Shown: positions 43,897-52,447 of the stretch, one piece after another
Layout: each line of letters begins with the position of its first letter
Numbering within the stretch: position 1 is the stretch's first letter
NCBI GenBank assembly: GCA_025462645.1
Contig: JAOAPB010000028.1
Coordinates: forward strand, 1 to 64,000
Length of the DNA: 64,000 nucleotides
Source: Edaphobacter sp.
GTDB taxonomy: Bacteria; Acidobacteriota; Terriglobia; Terriglobales; Acidobacteriaceae
Direction: 5' to 3'
The notes under the pieces: model-generated
Database searches by the model: none
Told to the model about the DNA's origin: nothing
The model's input: only the letters and a program-made list of their open reading frames with translations
Program-made: the position numbers and the translations under genes

Positions 43897-45078
43897 CTAC
43901 AATTCTCTAGGCTTACTCGAGCGGGAATTAGAAATCGCCGCCGTTTCAAATAAATTGATAATGGCCTTTGCGTTCTCTTGCATATCGTATCGTTTGTGGA
44001 AGCATTGACAGGCCCGCTCTGACATCTCCTCACGTTCTTGCGCTGGCATAGCGATCCAACGCTTCAGCAACTGCAGCGTACCTTCTGGAGTATCCAGTTC
44101 CATCAGGCCCGCTCCGTCTTCCGCGATGTCTTGTGCGATATTCACCTTATCTGCAAGCAGCACGGGCTTTCCGCAAGCCAGTGCTTCGGCTACCGCGATC
44201 CCGAAGTTTTCCTGGTGCGAAGGCAGAATGAACGCCTCTGCTCCATAGAAAGCGCCCCACTTCGCATCCCCAGTGATCATGCCTGGCCAGTGGACACGAT
44301 TTGCAATGCCTGCCTCTTCTGCCGTCGCTTGAAGTGTGGCGCTCCAGTGCTGTTGATCAGGGCCAGCCATCACCAGGTTCAGTTCAGGATCATCCGCAGC
44401 GACCTTCGCAAAGGCGTCGATGAGGAGATCGCAACCTTTCTTTCGATGGATGCGGCCCAGAAAGAGCAAGTATCGTCTTTCCCGCACCAGAGGACATATG
44501 TCGAAGAACGCCTGTTTCTTTCTCTCGGGATCGCCTGTCGGACCGCTCGACCCATAAGGAACAACGTATGGATTCCAACGATGTAGCCAGAAGCTCTTCT
44601 CAGCCAGACGTTTCTCTGACTGCGATGTAAACAGGACCCGATAGGCACCGCGAAGAACCCAGTATTCGACGGACAACCAGTAAAGCCACTTCTTTAAATG
44701 CTTGAGTGGAAAAGCATGTTTAAAGTAAGGGTCCAGCATGCCATGAGTAAAAACGACATATGGCTTCTTGCCTCGCAAAGTTCGCCATGCTGCATATCCG
44801 CAATACTGCCAAAGGCCGTTTACCACTACTCCTTCAAACCGATGGTGGTTCGCCCTAAGCCAACGCAGCAGTTTGGGATTGAATCCGTAGACCGTTGGAG
44901 TGGGGCCAAGAGCATGCACAGGAAACTCAAGATGCTGGAGGTAGGGTGCCGCAGGATCATCCAACGTTACTACCTCGCCCTCGTATCCAATTTTTGCATA
45001 GCTCAGCAGCATCTTCACCGACTCAACGGGGCCGCCGGCCTCTGGGTTCAAGGTCCCAATTATATGTAGAATCCGCAT
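43897..45078 (-). CDS. GT4-family glycosyltransferase
   Basis: About 393 residues from MRILHIIGTLNPEAGGPVES (GT-B fold, donor-site start); a frame nine codons longer is possible. The C-terminal half has the retaining GT4 pattern LFLGRIHRKKGCDLLIDAFA, a nucleotide-binding Arg/Lys pair in GRIHRKKG and the E-x7-E region EAFILPSHQENFGIAVAEAL. It transfers a sugar in exopolysaccharide repeat-unit assembly at the cytoplasmic membrane face. It lies between the acyltransferase and the second glycosyltransferase. Confidence 0.88.
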   Translation of the reverse strand: MRILHIIGTLNPEAGGPVESVKMLLSYAKIGYEGEVVTLDDPAAPYLQHLEFPVHALGPTPTVYGFNPKLLRWLRANHHRFEGVVVNGLWQYCGYAAWRTLRGKKPYVVFTHGMLDPYFKHAFPLKHLKKWLYWLSVEYWVLRGAYRVLFTSQSEKRLAEKSFWLHRWNPYVVPYGSSGPTGDPERKKQAFFDICPLVRERRYLLFLGRIHRKKGCDLLIDAFAKVAADDPELNLVMAGPDQQHWSATLQATAEEAGIANRVHWPGMITGDAKWGAFYGAEAFILPSHQENFGIAVAEALACGKPVLLADKVNIAQDIAEDGAGLMELDTPEGTLQLLKRWIAMPAQEREEMSERACQCFHKRYDMQENAKAIINLFETAAISNSRSSKPREL

Positions 45079-45150
45079 TAGTTTTTGATCATCGCTATCG
45101 AGCATAGCAACCTGCCTTGAGGCCCCCGCGCGGCGGTAGACCTCAGTGCA

Positions 45151-46374
45151 TTATGCCGGTATCTTGTGTGTGACCTCTGCAAGCGCGCACCGCAGGCCGC
45201 GTATATCTTCCTCATAGCTCCAGGTTTGAATCCGTTCTAAACCCCTCTGCCCCATTAGCTTGGCGGTATCCGGCGTAGCTAGTACTTTGCGCAATGCGTC
45301 CGTCAGAGCGGCAACATCGCCGACACGAAAGATACATCCTTCAACACCTTCCGTAACCAGATCGGGCTGACATCCGACATCATCGGAGACGATTACTGCT
45401 CTCCCTGCGTTCATCACCTCATTCACAATCAGCCCCCACGGCTCATGCCGTGACGGCAGGACGAACACAGTGGCAATATCGAAGAATCTAGGAAGTTCCG
45501 ATTGATTCCGAAACCCGCAGAAGCGAATTCCGGAGAATCCGCTCGCTGCTGCCTGACTCTCTAGCGCGGCACGTTCTTCCCCATCCCCAACGATCACGAG
45601 ATAGGGATGCGGTTCCATTCCCGGTCCTGGCGACAGATTCTTATAAGCCTCTACGAGGTCGCTGCACCGCTTACGCGTCTGTAACTTCGAAGCGAACAAA
45701 ATCACCGGTCGTGAGGGATCCAGATTCAGCTCCTGCAGCAACGCAGCGCGCCCCGCCTGAGCCTCTCGGCCGCGCTGTTGAAAGTAATCGTTGTTAACGG
45801 CGTAAGGCATTAGAAAGAGCGGAAAATCATCGCCCAGATAATGACGCCAGTATTCTGCATTCAGTGTTCCAATTGGCAAGATGCCATCAACCATCTCCTT
45901 CAGCATCTTGAAGAAGAGTTTTTTAGCGGCCAGCCTCGGCCCATTTCGTTCACGGTCTCGCAGCCATGACTCTGCACGGAGCAGAACTGGAATCCCCAAC
46001 GACTTCGCTGCCAACATTCCATGCATTGCATTCGCAGTCGAGTACCCATGGACCCATAGCGCATCAAAGGCAGCCTCACCCTTAGCTCCACGCAAACGGC
46101 TCACAATGCCGTAGCTTAGTGGGCTCAGCACGGTTGCCTTGGCATTGTCTCGGAGCGCCGGCAGAAACTCATGACGATACCCCTCCAGCAGGGGCACGTC
46201 CCACTTCACACCCACACCACCAAACCCTTCGTCCTTGTAGCCTCGAACGGAAAAGTCGGATCCAAAAAATACGGTTAGATCGATATCCGGCTCTTGGGCA
46301 ATTCGTCGCAACAATGGCGCTTGATACTGGATTGGATGACTTACTAGATATGCAAGCCTTATTTTGCTCTTCAT
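45151..46374 (-). CDS. GT4-family glycosyltransferase
   Basis: A 407-residue GT-B glycosyltransferase. The N-terminal domain begins IRLAYLVSHPIQYQAPLLRR, and the donor half has LFASKLQTRKRCSDLVEAYK and VFVLPSRHEPWGLIVNEVMN (E-x7-E motif). The pattern suggests a GT4 sugar transferase of a surface-polysaccharide locus. It follows the Wza-like gene in the same direction with a 96-bp gap. Confidence 0.88.
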   Translation of the reverse strand: MKSKIRLAYLVSHPIQYQAPLLRRIAQEPDIDLTVFFGSDFSVRGYKDEGFGGVGVKWDVPLLEGYRHEFLPALRDNAKATVLSPLSYGIVSRLRGAKGEAAFDALWVHGYSTANAMHGMLAAKSLGIPVLLRAESWLRDRERNGPRLAAKKLFFKMLKEMVDGILPIGTLNAEYWRHYLGDDFPLFLMPYAVNNDYFQQRGREAQAGRAALLQELNLDPSRPVILFASKLQTRKRCSDLVEAYKNLSPGPGMEPHPYLVIVGDGEERAALESQAAASGFSGIRFCGFRNQSELPRFFDIATVFVLPSRHEPWGLIVNEVMNAGRAVIVSDDVGCQPDLVTEGVEGCIFRVGDVAALTDALRKVLATPDTAKLMGQRGLERIQTWSYEEDIRGLRCALAEVTHKIPA

Positions 46375-46470
46375 CGGTTATCCATTTCTCGGGGGAGGGA
46401 AGGTCAGGATCGCTGGCCTTCCTATATGGATCTTGCATGCAGTATTGCAGTATTTAAAAACATACCAAGA

Positions 46471-47430
46471 TTAACGGAACGCTAGGATGAGAATCGAGCC
46501 AATACCTGTAAGCGTGGAAAGCCCGCCTGACTTGATTGCCGCCTTCATTGCACTTGTAGGCAGGAAGACGATGTCGTCCGCCTGTAACACTGGATCTGGG
46601 GCCGTGCCATTCATGACCTTCTTGATATCGACATTAACCACTTTGCGATCGAATCCAACCGAGCGAATGAGTCGAAGATCGTTCAGTTTTCCTTCGTATC
46701 CCGGTCCTCCTCCGACCGCTGCCAGTTGCATCAGCGTGAACGGCGAATTCTGTTGCAGTGGAATTGGTCCTTGGCTCTTAAACGCTCCTAATAAATAAAC
46801 GACTCCCACACGCGAGACTATGATCGTGTCCCGAGCGAAGACAGGCACGTTCGCCTGAGCGCTCTTCGCAGGGTCTGTGCCAAGATCGACAATAATCGGC
46901 ATCGGCACGCCGGGGCGATTGATGGTAATCAGATGACTTGATGTCGGAGTGAGACCGCCTGCGGCTGACACAATATCGAGCAGCCGCCTCTCACCTACTA
47001 CAGGAATGACCCCATGCAACTCGCCGGACACGGTAATGACCTGATTCGGTGATTCCGTCATCTCGACCGTAACCTGTGGATCACGATACATCCCTCCACT
47101 GACCAGGCGTTCTGCGATCAAGCTCTCTATTTGGTGCAGCGTCAGGCCTTGAACCTGGAGGATTCCGATAAGCGGAAGTTGGATCGTTCCATTCAGGTTC
47201 ACGCGTATGGGCGGTGTATAGTCGGCTGCACCGTACAGATGAACAGCGAGTAGGTCTCCCATGGCTACATGGACCTCCCGCGCTGCCGGATAAAGAATTG
47301 CTGGATCGGTCGTCGGCGTCATAGGCGTGTTCACTGGGGTAGAGGCGCCGATTGCCGGGCCGCTGAACTGTGCCTCTGCTGTGCTCACGAACACGCACAG
47401 CAAAAGAAACGAAGCCGTAAACAGCCATCC
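46471..47430 (-). CDS. Wza-type polysaccharide export protein
   Basis: About 319 residues from MRTGWLFTASFLLLCVFVST (an alternative start 12 codons earlier has no advantage). A signal peptide ends at AEA. The Poly_export domain contains REVHVAMGDLLAVHLYG, NLNGTIQLPLIGILQVQGLT and LHQIESLIAERLVSGGM; two SLBB domains follow. The protein lacks the lipobox Cys of the E. coli type and ends in a hydrophobic LTGIGSILILAF. It forms the outer-membrane exit channel for the polymer. It lies 3 bp after the tyrosine-kinase gene. Confidence 0.88.
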   Translation of the reverse strand, partial: GWLFTASFLLLCVFVSTAEAQFSGPAIGASTPVNTPMTPTTDPAILYPAAREVHVAMGDLLAVHLYGAADYTPPIRVNLNGTIQLPLIGILQVQGLTLHQIESLIAERLVSGGMYRDPQVTVEMTESPNQVITVSGELHGVIPVVGERRLLDIVSAAGGLTPTSSHLITINRPGVPMPIIVDLGTDPAKSAQANVPVFARDTIIVSRVGVVYLLGAFKSQGPIPLQQNSPFTLMQLAAVGGGPGYEGKLNDLRLIRSVGFDRKVVNVDIKKVMNGTAPDPVLQADDIVFLPTSAMKAAIKSGGLSTLTGIGSILILAFR

Positions 47431-47469
47431 AGTTCGCATACTCGTATTGAGATTATGTTGTCTCATCGC

Positions 47470-49719
47470 TCAGTCTCTCCCGGCCTTGCGATCATTCCCT
47501 CCAGAGACTGTCTGTGACTCCCAGCTCTGTGAATCCACGCTTGAGTACGAATAGCCGGAGTATCCGTAATACCCGTAATACTCCGGAGAGTTTAGGTCAA
47601 CGGCATTAAGCACAATGCCTGTAATGGACGCTCCCGACCGTAGAAGGAGATCTCGTGCTCGCCGCACCACATGTTTACTCGACTTGCCGTGGCGTATAAC
47701 CAGCACAACCGCATCTGCCTCACGTGCAAGGATGACGCCGTCCGTGACAGAAAGGATCGGTGGCGAGTCGATGATCACATGGGTATAAATCTCTCCACAG
47801 TGTCGTAGCAGGGTGTCCATCGCCTCTGAGCTAAGCATCTCCGTGGGGAAGGGAGGCACAGGTCCACTCGGTAATATGTCAAGATTCGGGACTTCGGGTA
47901 CCTGCTGTACTGTGTCTTCCAGCTTTGTCTTCCCGGTAAGCAGAGTAGTCAAACCCGTCTTTCCAGTAAGGCCGAAGCGATGGTGAACAGTGGGCCGCCG
48001 AAGATCGGCGTCGATCAGCAGAATACGCGTATCCTGCTGTGCCAGAACGCACGCCAGATTACTTGCCGTCGTCGTCTTGCCTTCGGACGGCGTAGCGCTC
48101 GTGAACAAGATAAACTTCGGCGGCTGTCCCGTCGTAGATAACAAAAGCGCGGTCTTCAACGATCGGAACGACTCTGTGAACTGCGACTTCGGCTGAGAGA
48201 GTACTCCGAGGTTGCGCTGTACCGGTGTCAGGGTGGTTGCATCGTCAGCCGAGATACGTCGTGTTCGCGGAACAATAGCTAATGAGGGCAGGCCCGTAAT
48301 GTTTTCAATCTCCGCTACGCTCCGCAACCCGGTGTCCAGGCTCTCCATCAGGAACGCCACGACAATACCGCCAAGCAGGCCGAAGATCAAAGATGAAAGG
48401 ATGATCGTCGATTGCGGCTTCAATACCGGGGTTGCCGGGGGCAAGGCCTGGTCGACGACGTCGATCTCCAGTGACTCTAGCCCTGCTTGCACGCTCGCCG
48501 TTCGCAGTCGTTGCAGCAGTCCCTCATAGAGCGTCCGATTTGATTCGAACTCTCGTTGCCGCAGCGTGTATTCCACTAGATCATCGCGCAGCTTATAAGC
48601 GTCAGCTTTTTGTGCCTCGAATGCTGCAGTTGTTTGGTCCTCATTGGTACGAGCAACAATAAAGGTCTCTTTTGCCTGTAACAGTATGCGCTTCTGCTCA
48701 AGATCAATCTCTTTGCTTAGCTCGTCAATTTGAGCCTTTTGAGCCTTTGCCTGCGGATGGTTCGGTCCCAGTGTCGATTCCATCTGCGCATAGCTGGCTC
48801 TGGCGCCCGCAACCTGTCCCCGTAGTGCATTCAATTCAGACGGTGCCCCTCCTGGCACTGTTTCGAGCGCACCTTCGATCGTGTTCGGGTCCATGCCACT
48901 CAGGATGCGATAGCGTGACTCCGCCAGAATTCGGCCTAGGCGCGCTTCTCCGGCAGCCTTCGAGAGATCCTCAAGCGATGAGCTGATTTGATTATGAGTG
49001 GGGTCGAATCCGAGGATCCCCAGCCTCTTCTGCAGGTCCATCATCTGTTCCTGCGAGACCTGGACCTGCTGTTTCAGATCGTCCAGCTGGCTTGATAACC
49101 ATTGCGAAACTCGCTGCGTCGAAGCGAAACGAGTCTCATAGCTCCGCTGGATATAGGTCGCTATCACCTTATTCACAATATCCGCCGCCAGCTTCGAGTT
49201 CAGGCTGGTGTAGCTGATGCGGATAATGTCTGTCTTTGGAACCAGAGTGATATGGAGATTGCTCTGTAGCCGATGGACCGTCGCCTGCCTCACCATGGCA
49301 TCATCCAGATTAGTGTGTGGGAGGGGCCCTTTCTTGTCGAGAAACACAGGGTTATTCGAGAGGTCCATCTCGCGCGCGACAGTTAAGATCAGTGAATCGC
49401 TCTGCAGAATAGCGATCTCTGTGAGCATCTTCGATGCCGTATCGTTTGAGTAACCCTGTATTGCGCTCACGCGATATTCATTGGATGACCCCGATCGCAC
49501 CTGTATTCGGCCAAATGCGTCGTACATCCGCGGTTGCGACGTCGCCTTATAGACGCCATACAACAGACCAAGTAGCACAGCGGTTATAAGCACCCACTTG
49601 CGTTTCCGCAGCGTGATCAGTGCCTCGGACAGGGTAGTGTCGGTAACGGTCGCACTGAACCCTGCGGGGGCTGTTTCAGGAGTACCTGTGGCAGGTGGCT
49701 GCGTATTCGGGAGACCCAT
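47470..49719 (-). CDS. Wzc-type polysaccharide chain-length regulator and tyrosine kinase
   Basis: A 749-residue inner-membrane protein. The N-terminal Wzz domain has a first helix at about 43-58 (WVLITAVLLGLLYGVYKA), then long periplasmic coiled-coil regions, and a second membrane helix at about 435-460. The BY-kinase domain (from about 515) has Walker A SATPSEGKTTTASN, Walker A' LLIDADLRRP and Walker B HVIIDSPP. The end is the Tyr-rich cluster YYGYYGYSGYSYSS, whose phosphorylation state controls chain length and export. It is the first gene of the minus-strand operon. Confidence 0.9.
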   Translation of the reverse strand: MGLPNTQPPATGTPETAPAGFSATVTDTTLSEALITLRKRKWVLITAVLLGLLYGVYKATSQPRMYDAFGRIQVRSGSSNEYRVSAIQGYSNDTASKMLTEIAILQSDSLILTVAREMDLSNNPVFLDKKGPLPHTNLDDAMVRQATVHRLQSNLHITLVPKTDIIRISYTSLNSKLAADIVNKVIATYIQRSYETRFASTQRVSQWLSSQLDDLKQQVQVSQEQMMDLQKRLGILGFDPTHNQISSSLEDLSKAAGEARLGRILAESRYRILSGMDPNTIEGALETVPGGAPSELNALRGQVAGARASYAQMESTLGPNHPQAKAQKAQIDELSKEIDLEQKRILLQAKETFIVARTNEDQTTAAFEAQKADAYKLRDDLVEYTLRQREFESNRTLYEGLLQRLRTASVQAGLESLEIDVVDQALPPATPVLKPQSTIILSSLIFGLLGGIVVAFLMESLDTGLRSVAEIENITGLPSLAIVPRTRRISADDATTLTPVQRNLGVLSQPKSQFTESFRSLKTALLLSTTGQPPKFILFTSATPSEGKTTTASNLACVLAQQDTRILLIDADLRRPTVHHRFGLTGKTGLTTLLTGKTKLEDTVQQVPEVPNLDILPSGPVPPFPTEMLSSEAMDTLLRHCGEIYTHVIIDSPPILSVTDGVILAREADAVVLVIRHGKSSKHVVRRARDLLLRSGASITGIVLNAVDLNSPEYYGYYGYSGYSYSSVDSQSWESQTVSGGNDRKAGRD

Positions 49720-49865
49720 TCAGCCTAGTCTAACCGATAGTGCCTTCATTCGGAAGAAACCATACTTGGGTGAAAGTACGTGTATTCGCAAACCGTTACG
49801 CTCTTTTAGCGGGAAATCCATCAAATTCGGATATTCTCTTGATGGAGGACATTGACCATTAAGCT

Positions 49866-51284
49866 ATGAATAAAAACATTCAAATCGCCGTTGTCGGATC
49901 TGGGTACGTCGGCCTCGTGGCCGCCGTCTGTTTTGCTGAGATGGGCCATGACGTCATTTGTGTCGATAATGACGAACGCAAAGTCACGGCCCTTCAGGGC
50001 GGCGACACGCTTATCCATGAGAACTATCTTCCCGAACTTCTGGAGCGCTACCGCAACTCCAAAGTTCGCTTTATGACGGATCTGGCTGAGGCAACCCGCG
50101 AATGCCAGGCTATCTTTATTGCCGTCGGTACTCCGCAAAGCGAAACCGGCGACGCCGACCTCTCCTACGTTGAAGCGGTCGCCTGCGAGATAGCACGGTC
50201 GCTTACCAGCTATAAGGTCATCGTCGAAAAGAGCACAGTCCCCGTCTATACCAACGAGTGGATCAGCCGCGCCATGGAACGCAACGGCGTCGCGCGACAT
50301 CTGTTCGACGTCGTCTCCAACCCGGAGTTCCTTCGCGAAGGCACTGCCGTCGCCGACTTCCTCCATCCTGATCGCATCGTGGTCGGTGCTGATAGCGACC
50401 GCGCCGCCGCCGTCCTCAACGCCATATACGCTCCGCTCACCAGTGGTGAGTACTACAAGCGTTCTGACGCCATTCCAGGCGCCTGCAATGTCTCCGAGCC
50501 CCCGCCGCTGCTGCTTACCTCCACCAAGAGTGCAGAGATCATCAAGCATGCCTCCAATGCCTTCCTTGCCTTGAAGATCTCATTCATCAACGCTGTCTCC
50601 AATCTCTGTGAAGCTACCAGCGCCAACGTGGAACAGGTCGCTCGCGGCATGGGGCTGGACAGTCGTATCGGCCCCAAGTTTCTGCGTCCCGGTATCGGAT
50701 ATGGCGGCTCCTGCTTTCCTAAAGACGTCGCCGCCTTCCGCTCTGTGGCGGAACAATTGGGGATTGACTTCAGCCTTCTCACAGAGGTGGAAAAGATCAA
50801 TGCCCAGCAGAAGCGGCGCTTCCTCAGCAAAGTTCGGTCCGCTCTCTGGACCCTCCGTGGCAAACGAATCGGTGTGCTGGGCTTGGCCTTCAAAGGGGAG
50901 ACCGACGATATCCGCGAATCTCCAGCGATCGAGCTGGTTCAGATGCTGCTTGCCGAGGGGTGCTTGATCGCCGCCTTCGATCCGGCTGCGATCAAGCGTA
51001 CGGAACAGATCCTTCCCGCCGGTCCTTCGCTGAAGTACGTAGGCGACTCTTATGCTGCGGCCGACGATGCCGATGCATTACTTATTCTGACGGACTGGTC
51101 TGAGTTCGGAGCGCTGGATCTGAAGCGCCTCAATCAGGCACTCCGCTATCCTATTGTCGTCGATGGCCGCAACCTCTATGACCCTCAAATCATGGCCGAA
51201 CATGGCTTTACTTATCTCAGCATTGGCCGCCCGACGGCGAATCCAGTGCGCGAACTCGCTTCAGTCGCATCTATGCATAGCTAG
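49866..51284 (+). CDS. ugd: UDP-glucose 6-dehydrogenase
   Basis: A 472-residue protein. It has the NAD-binding start IQIAVVGSGYVGLVAAVCFA, STVPVYTNEWI-type mid-domain, NPEFLREGTAVADFLHPDRI, the catalytic Cys in GYGGSCFPKDV and LGLAFKGETDDIRESPA in the C-terminal domain. It oxidises UDP-glucose to UDP-glucuronate in two NAD-dependent steps. It is divergent from the kinase gene across 146 bp and feeds the decarboxylase encoded next to it. Confidence 0.95.
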   Translation: MNKNIQIAVVGSGYVGLVAAVCFAEMGHDVICVDNDERKVTALQGGDTLIHENYLPELLERYRNSKVRFMTDLAEATRECQAIFIAVGTPQSETGDADLSYVEAVACEIARSLTSYKVIVEKSTVPVYTNEWISRAMERNGVARHLFDVVSNPEFLREGTAVADFLHPDRIVVGADSDRAAAVLNAIYAPLTSGEYYKRSDAIPGACNVSEPPPLLLTSTKSAEIIKHASNAFLALKISFINAVSNLCEATSANVEQVARGMGLDSRIGPKFLRPGIGYGGSCFPKDVAAFRSVAEQLGIDFSLLTEVEKINAQQKRRFLSKVRSALWTLRGKRIGVLGLAFKGETDDIRESPAIELVQMLLAEGCLIAAFDPAAIKRTEQILPAGPSLKYVGDSYAAADDADALLILTDWSEFGALDLKRLNQALRYPIVVDGRNLYDPQIMAEHGFTYLSIGRPTANPVRELASVASMHS

Positions 51285-51309
51285 TCGCACAGAATTCCCC
51301 TTGCGGCGA

Positions 51310-51365
51310 GCGCTGTACGGTGCATCGCGTATCGTTCACGATGCATCGTACAGCGCAGACTTTTT
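51310..51365 (+). terminator. terminator between ugd and the decarboxylase gene
   Basis: An 18-bp stem matching at 17 positions (51310-51327 with 51339-51356, 11-base loop) is followed by AGACTTTTT. It separates the two plus-strand sugar-nucleotide genes, so the decarboxylase gene may have its own promoter or depend on readthrough. Confidence 0.75.
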
Positions 51366-51395
51366 AGCGATGCTGCACCAAATAAGAAGGAAGAA

Positions 51396-52370
51396 ATGAT
51401 GCCCAAAAAAATTCTTGTTACCGGAGCCGCAGGCTTTCTGGGTTCCCATCTCTGTGATGCTCTACTTGCTGATGGATGCACGGTCGTTGGTGTCGATAAT
51501 CTCTGCACTGGAAATCCTGTGAACCTCCGCCATCTGGCAGGGGAGTCCCGCTTCAGCCTCATCGAGCAGGACATCTGCCACCCCTTTGACCCTGGCAAAG
51601 TCGACTTCGTCTTCAACTTCGCCTCTCCTGCCAGTCCCGTTGACTACGCCCGTCTTGGCGTCGAGACCCTTCTCGTAGGTTCGGCTGGAACTTTTAATAC
51701 CCTCGATATCGCTCGTAAATACAGTGCCGGTTATCTCCACGCCTCCACTTCGGAGTGTTACGGAGATCCAGAGGTACACCCACAGGTCGAGACGTATTGG
51801 GGCAACGTAAACCCCATCGGCCTCCGCTCCGTATACGACGAAGCCAAGCGTTTTTCTGAGGCCTCCGTTATGGCTTACCACCGCTACTACGGTGTAAAGA
51901 CCCATCTGGTCCGCATCTTCAACACCTATGGCCCGCGTCTTCAACCCAACGATGGCCGTGTTATCTCGAACTTCATGATCCAGGCCCTCCAGGGAGAGCC
52001 TCTCACAATCTATGGTGATGGCTCCCAGACCCGCAGCTTCTGCTATGTCTCCGATCTCATCGACGGCATCGTTCGACTCTCGCGTTCGCAGGAGCATCTT
52101 CCAGTCAACATCGGCAATCCCGATGAGTGGACCATCCTCGAGTGTGCTCAGGAGGTTCTTTCTGTCACCGGCTCCAAATCTGAAATTGTCCTCAAGCCTC
52201 TACCTCAGGACGACCCCACCCGCCGCCGTCCCGATATCACCAAGGCAAGAACGATCCTGGGCTGGGATCCAAAGATTACTTTGCGTCAGGGATTGGAAGA
52301 GTCTCTCGATTATTTCAAGGCTTCCGTCGCTAAGGCCTCTTCTCTCACAGCACCAGAAAAAGTTCTCTAG
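51396..52370 (+). CDS. UDP-glucuronate decarboxylase (UDP-xylose synthase)
   Basis: A 324-residue extended SDR. It begins [20 protein letters not shown], has [13 protein letters not shown], the catalytic Tyr/Lys in [12 protein letters not shown], and [20 protein letters not shown] with [15 protein letters not shown], all characteristic of UXS enzymes. It decarboxylates UDP-glucuronate (made by the neighbouring ugd product) to UDP-xylose using NAD. The ATGATG start has AAGGAAG upstream. Together with ugd it suggests a xylose-containing polymer. Confidence 0.93.
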   Translation: MMPKKILVTGAAGFLGSHLCDALLADGCTVVGVDNLCTGNPVNLRHLAGESRFSLIEQDICHPFDPGKVDFVFNFASPASPVDYARLGVETLLVGSAGTFNTLDIARKYSAGYLHASTSECYGDPEVHPQVETYWGNVNPIGLRSVYDEAKRFSEASVMAYHRYYGVKTHLVRIFNTYGPRLQPNDGRVISNFMIQALQGEPLTIYGDGSQTRSFCYVSDLIDGIVRLSRSQEHLPVNIGNPDEWTILECAQEVLSVTGSKSEIVLKPLPQDDPTRRRPDITKARTILGWDPKITLRQGLEESLDYFKASVAKASSLTAPEKVL

Positions 52371-52385
52371 CGGTTGCCTTTGAAA

Positions 52386-52421
52386 GGCCGGCAGGAAAGA
52401 GTCATTCTCTCTCTGCCGGCC
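52386..52421. terminator. bidirectional terminator-like hairpin
   Basis: GGCCGGCAG (52386-52394) pairs with CTGCCGGCC (52413-52421) over an inner AG/CT-rich loop; T/A-rich bases lie on both outer sides (GAAA before, GGTCTTT after). It lies between the convergent decarboxylase and Wzi-like genes. Confidence 0.65.
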
Positions 52422-52447
52422 GGTCTTTCTGTCCTCCGCCGCAAACC

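Noticed and set aside
49821..50549. 242-codon open frame antisense to ugd
   Set aside because: Opposite strand of a conserved gene; no domain visible.
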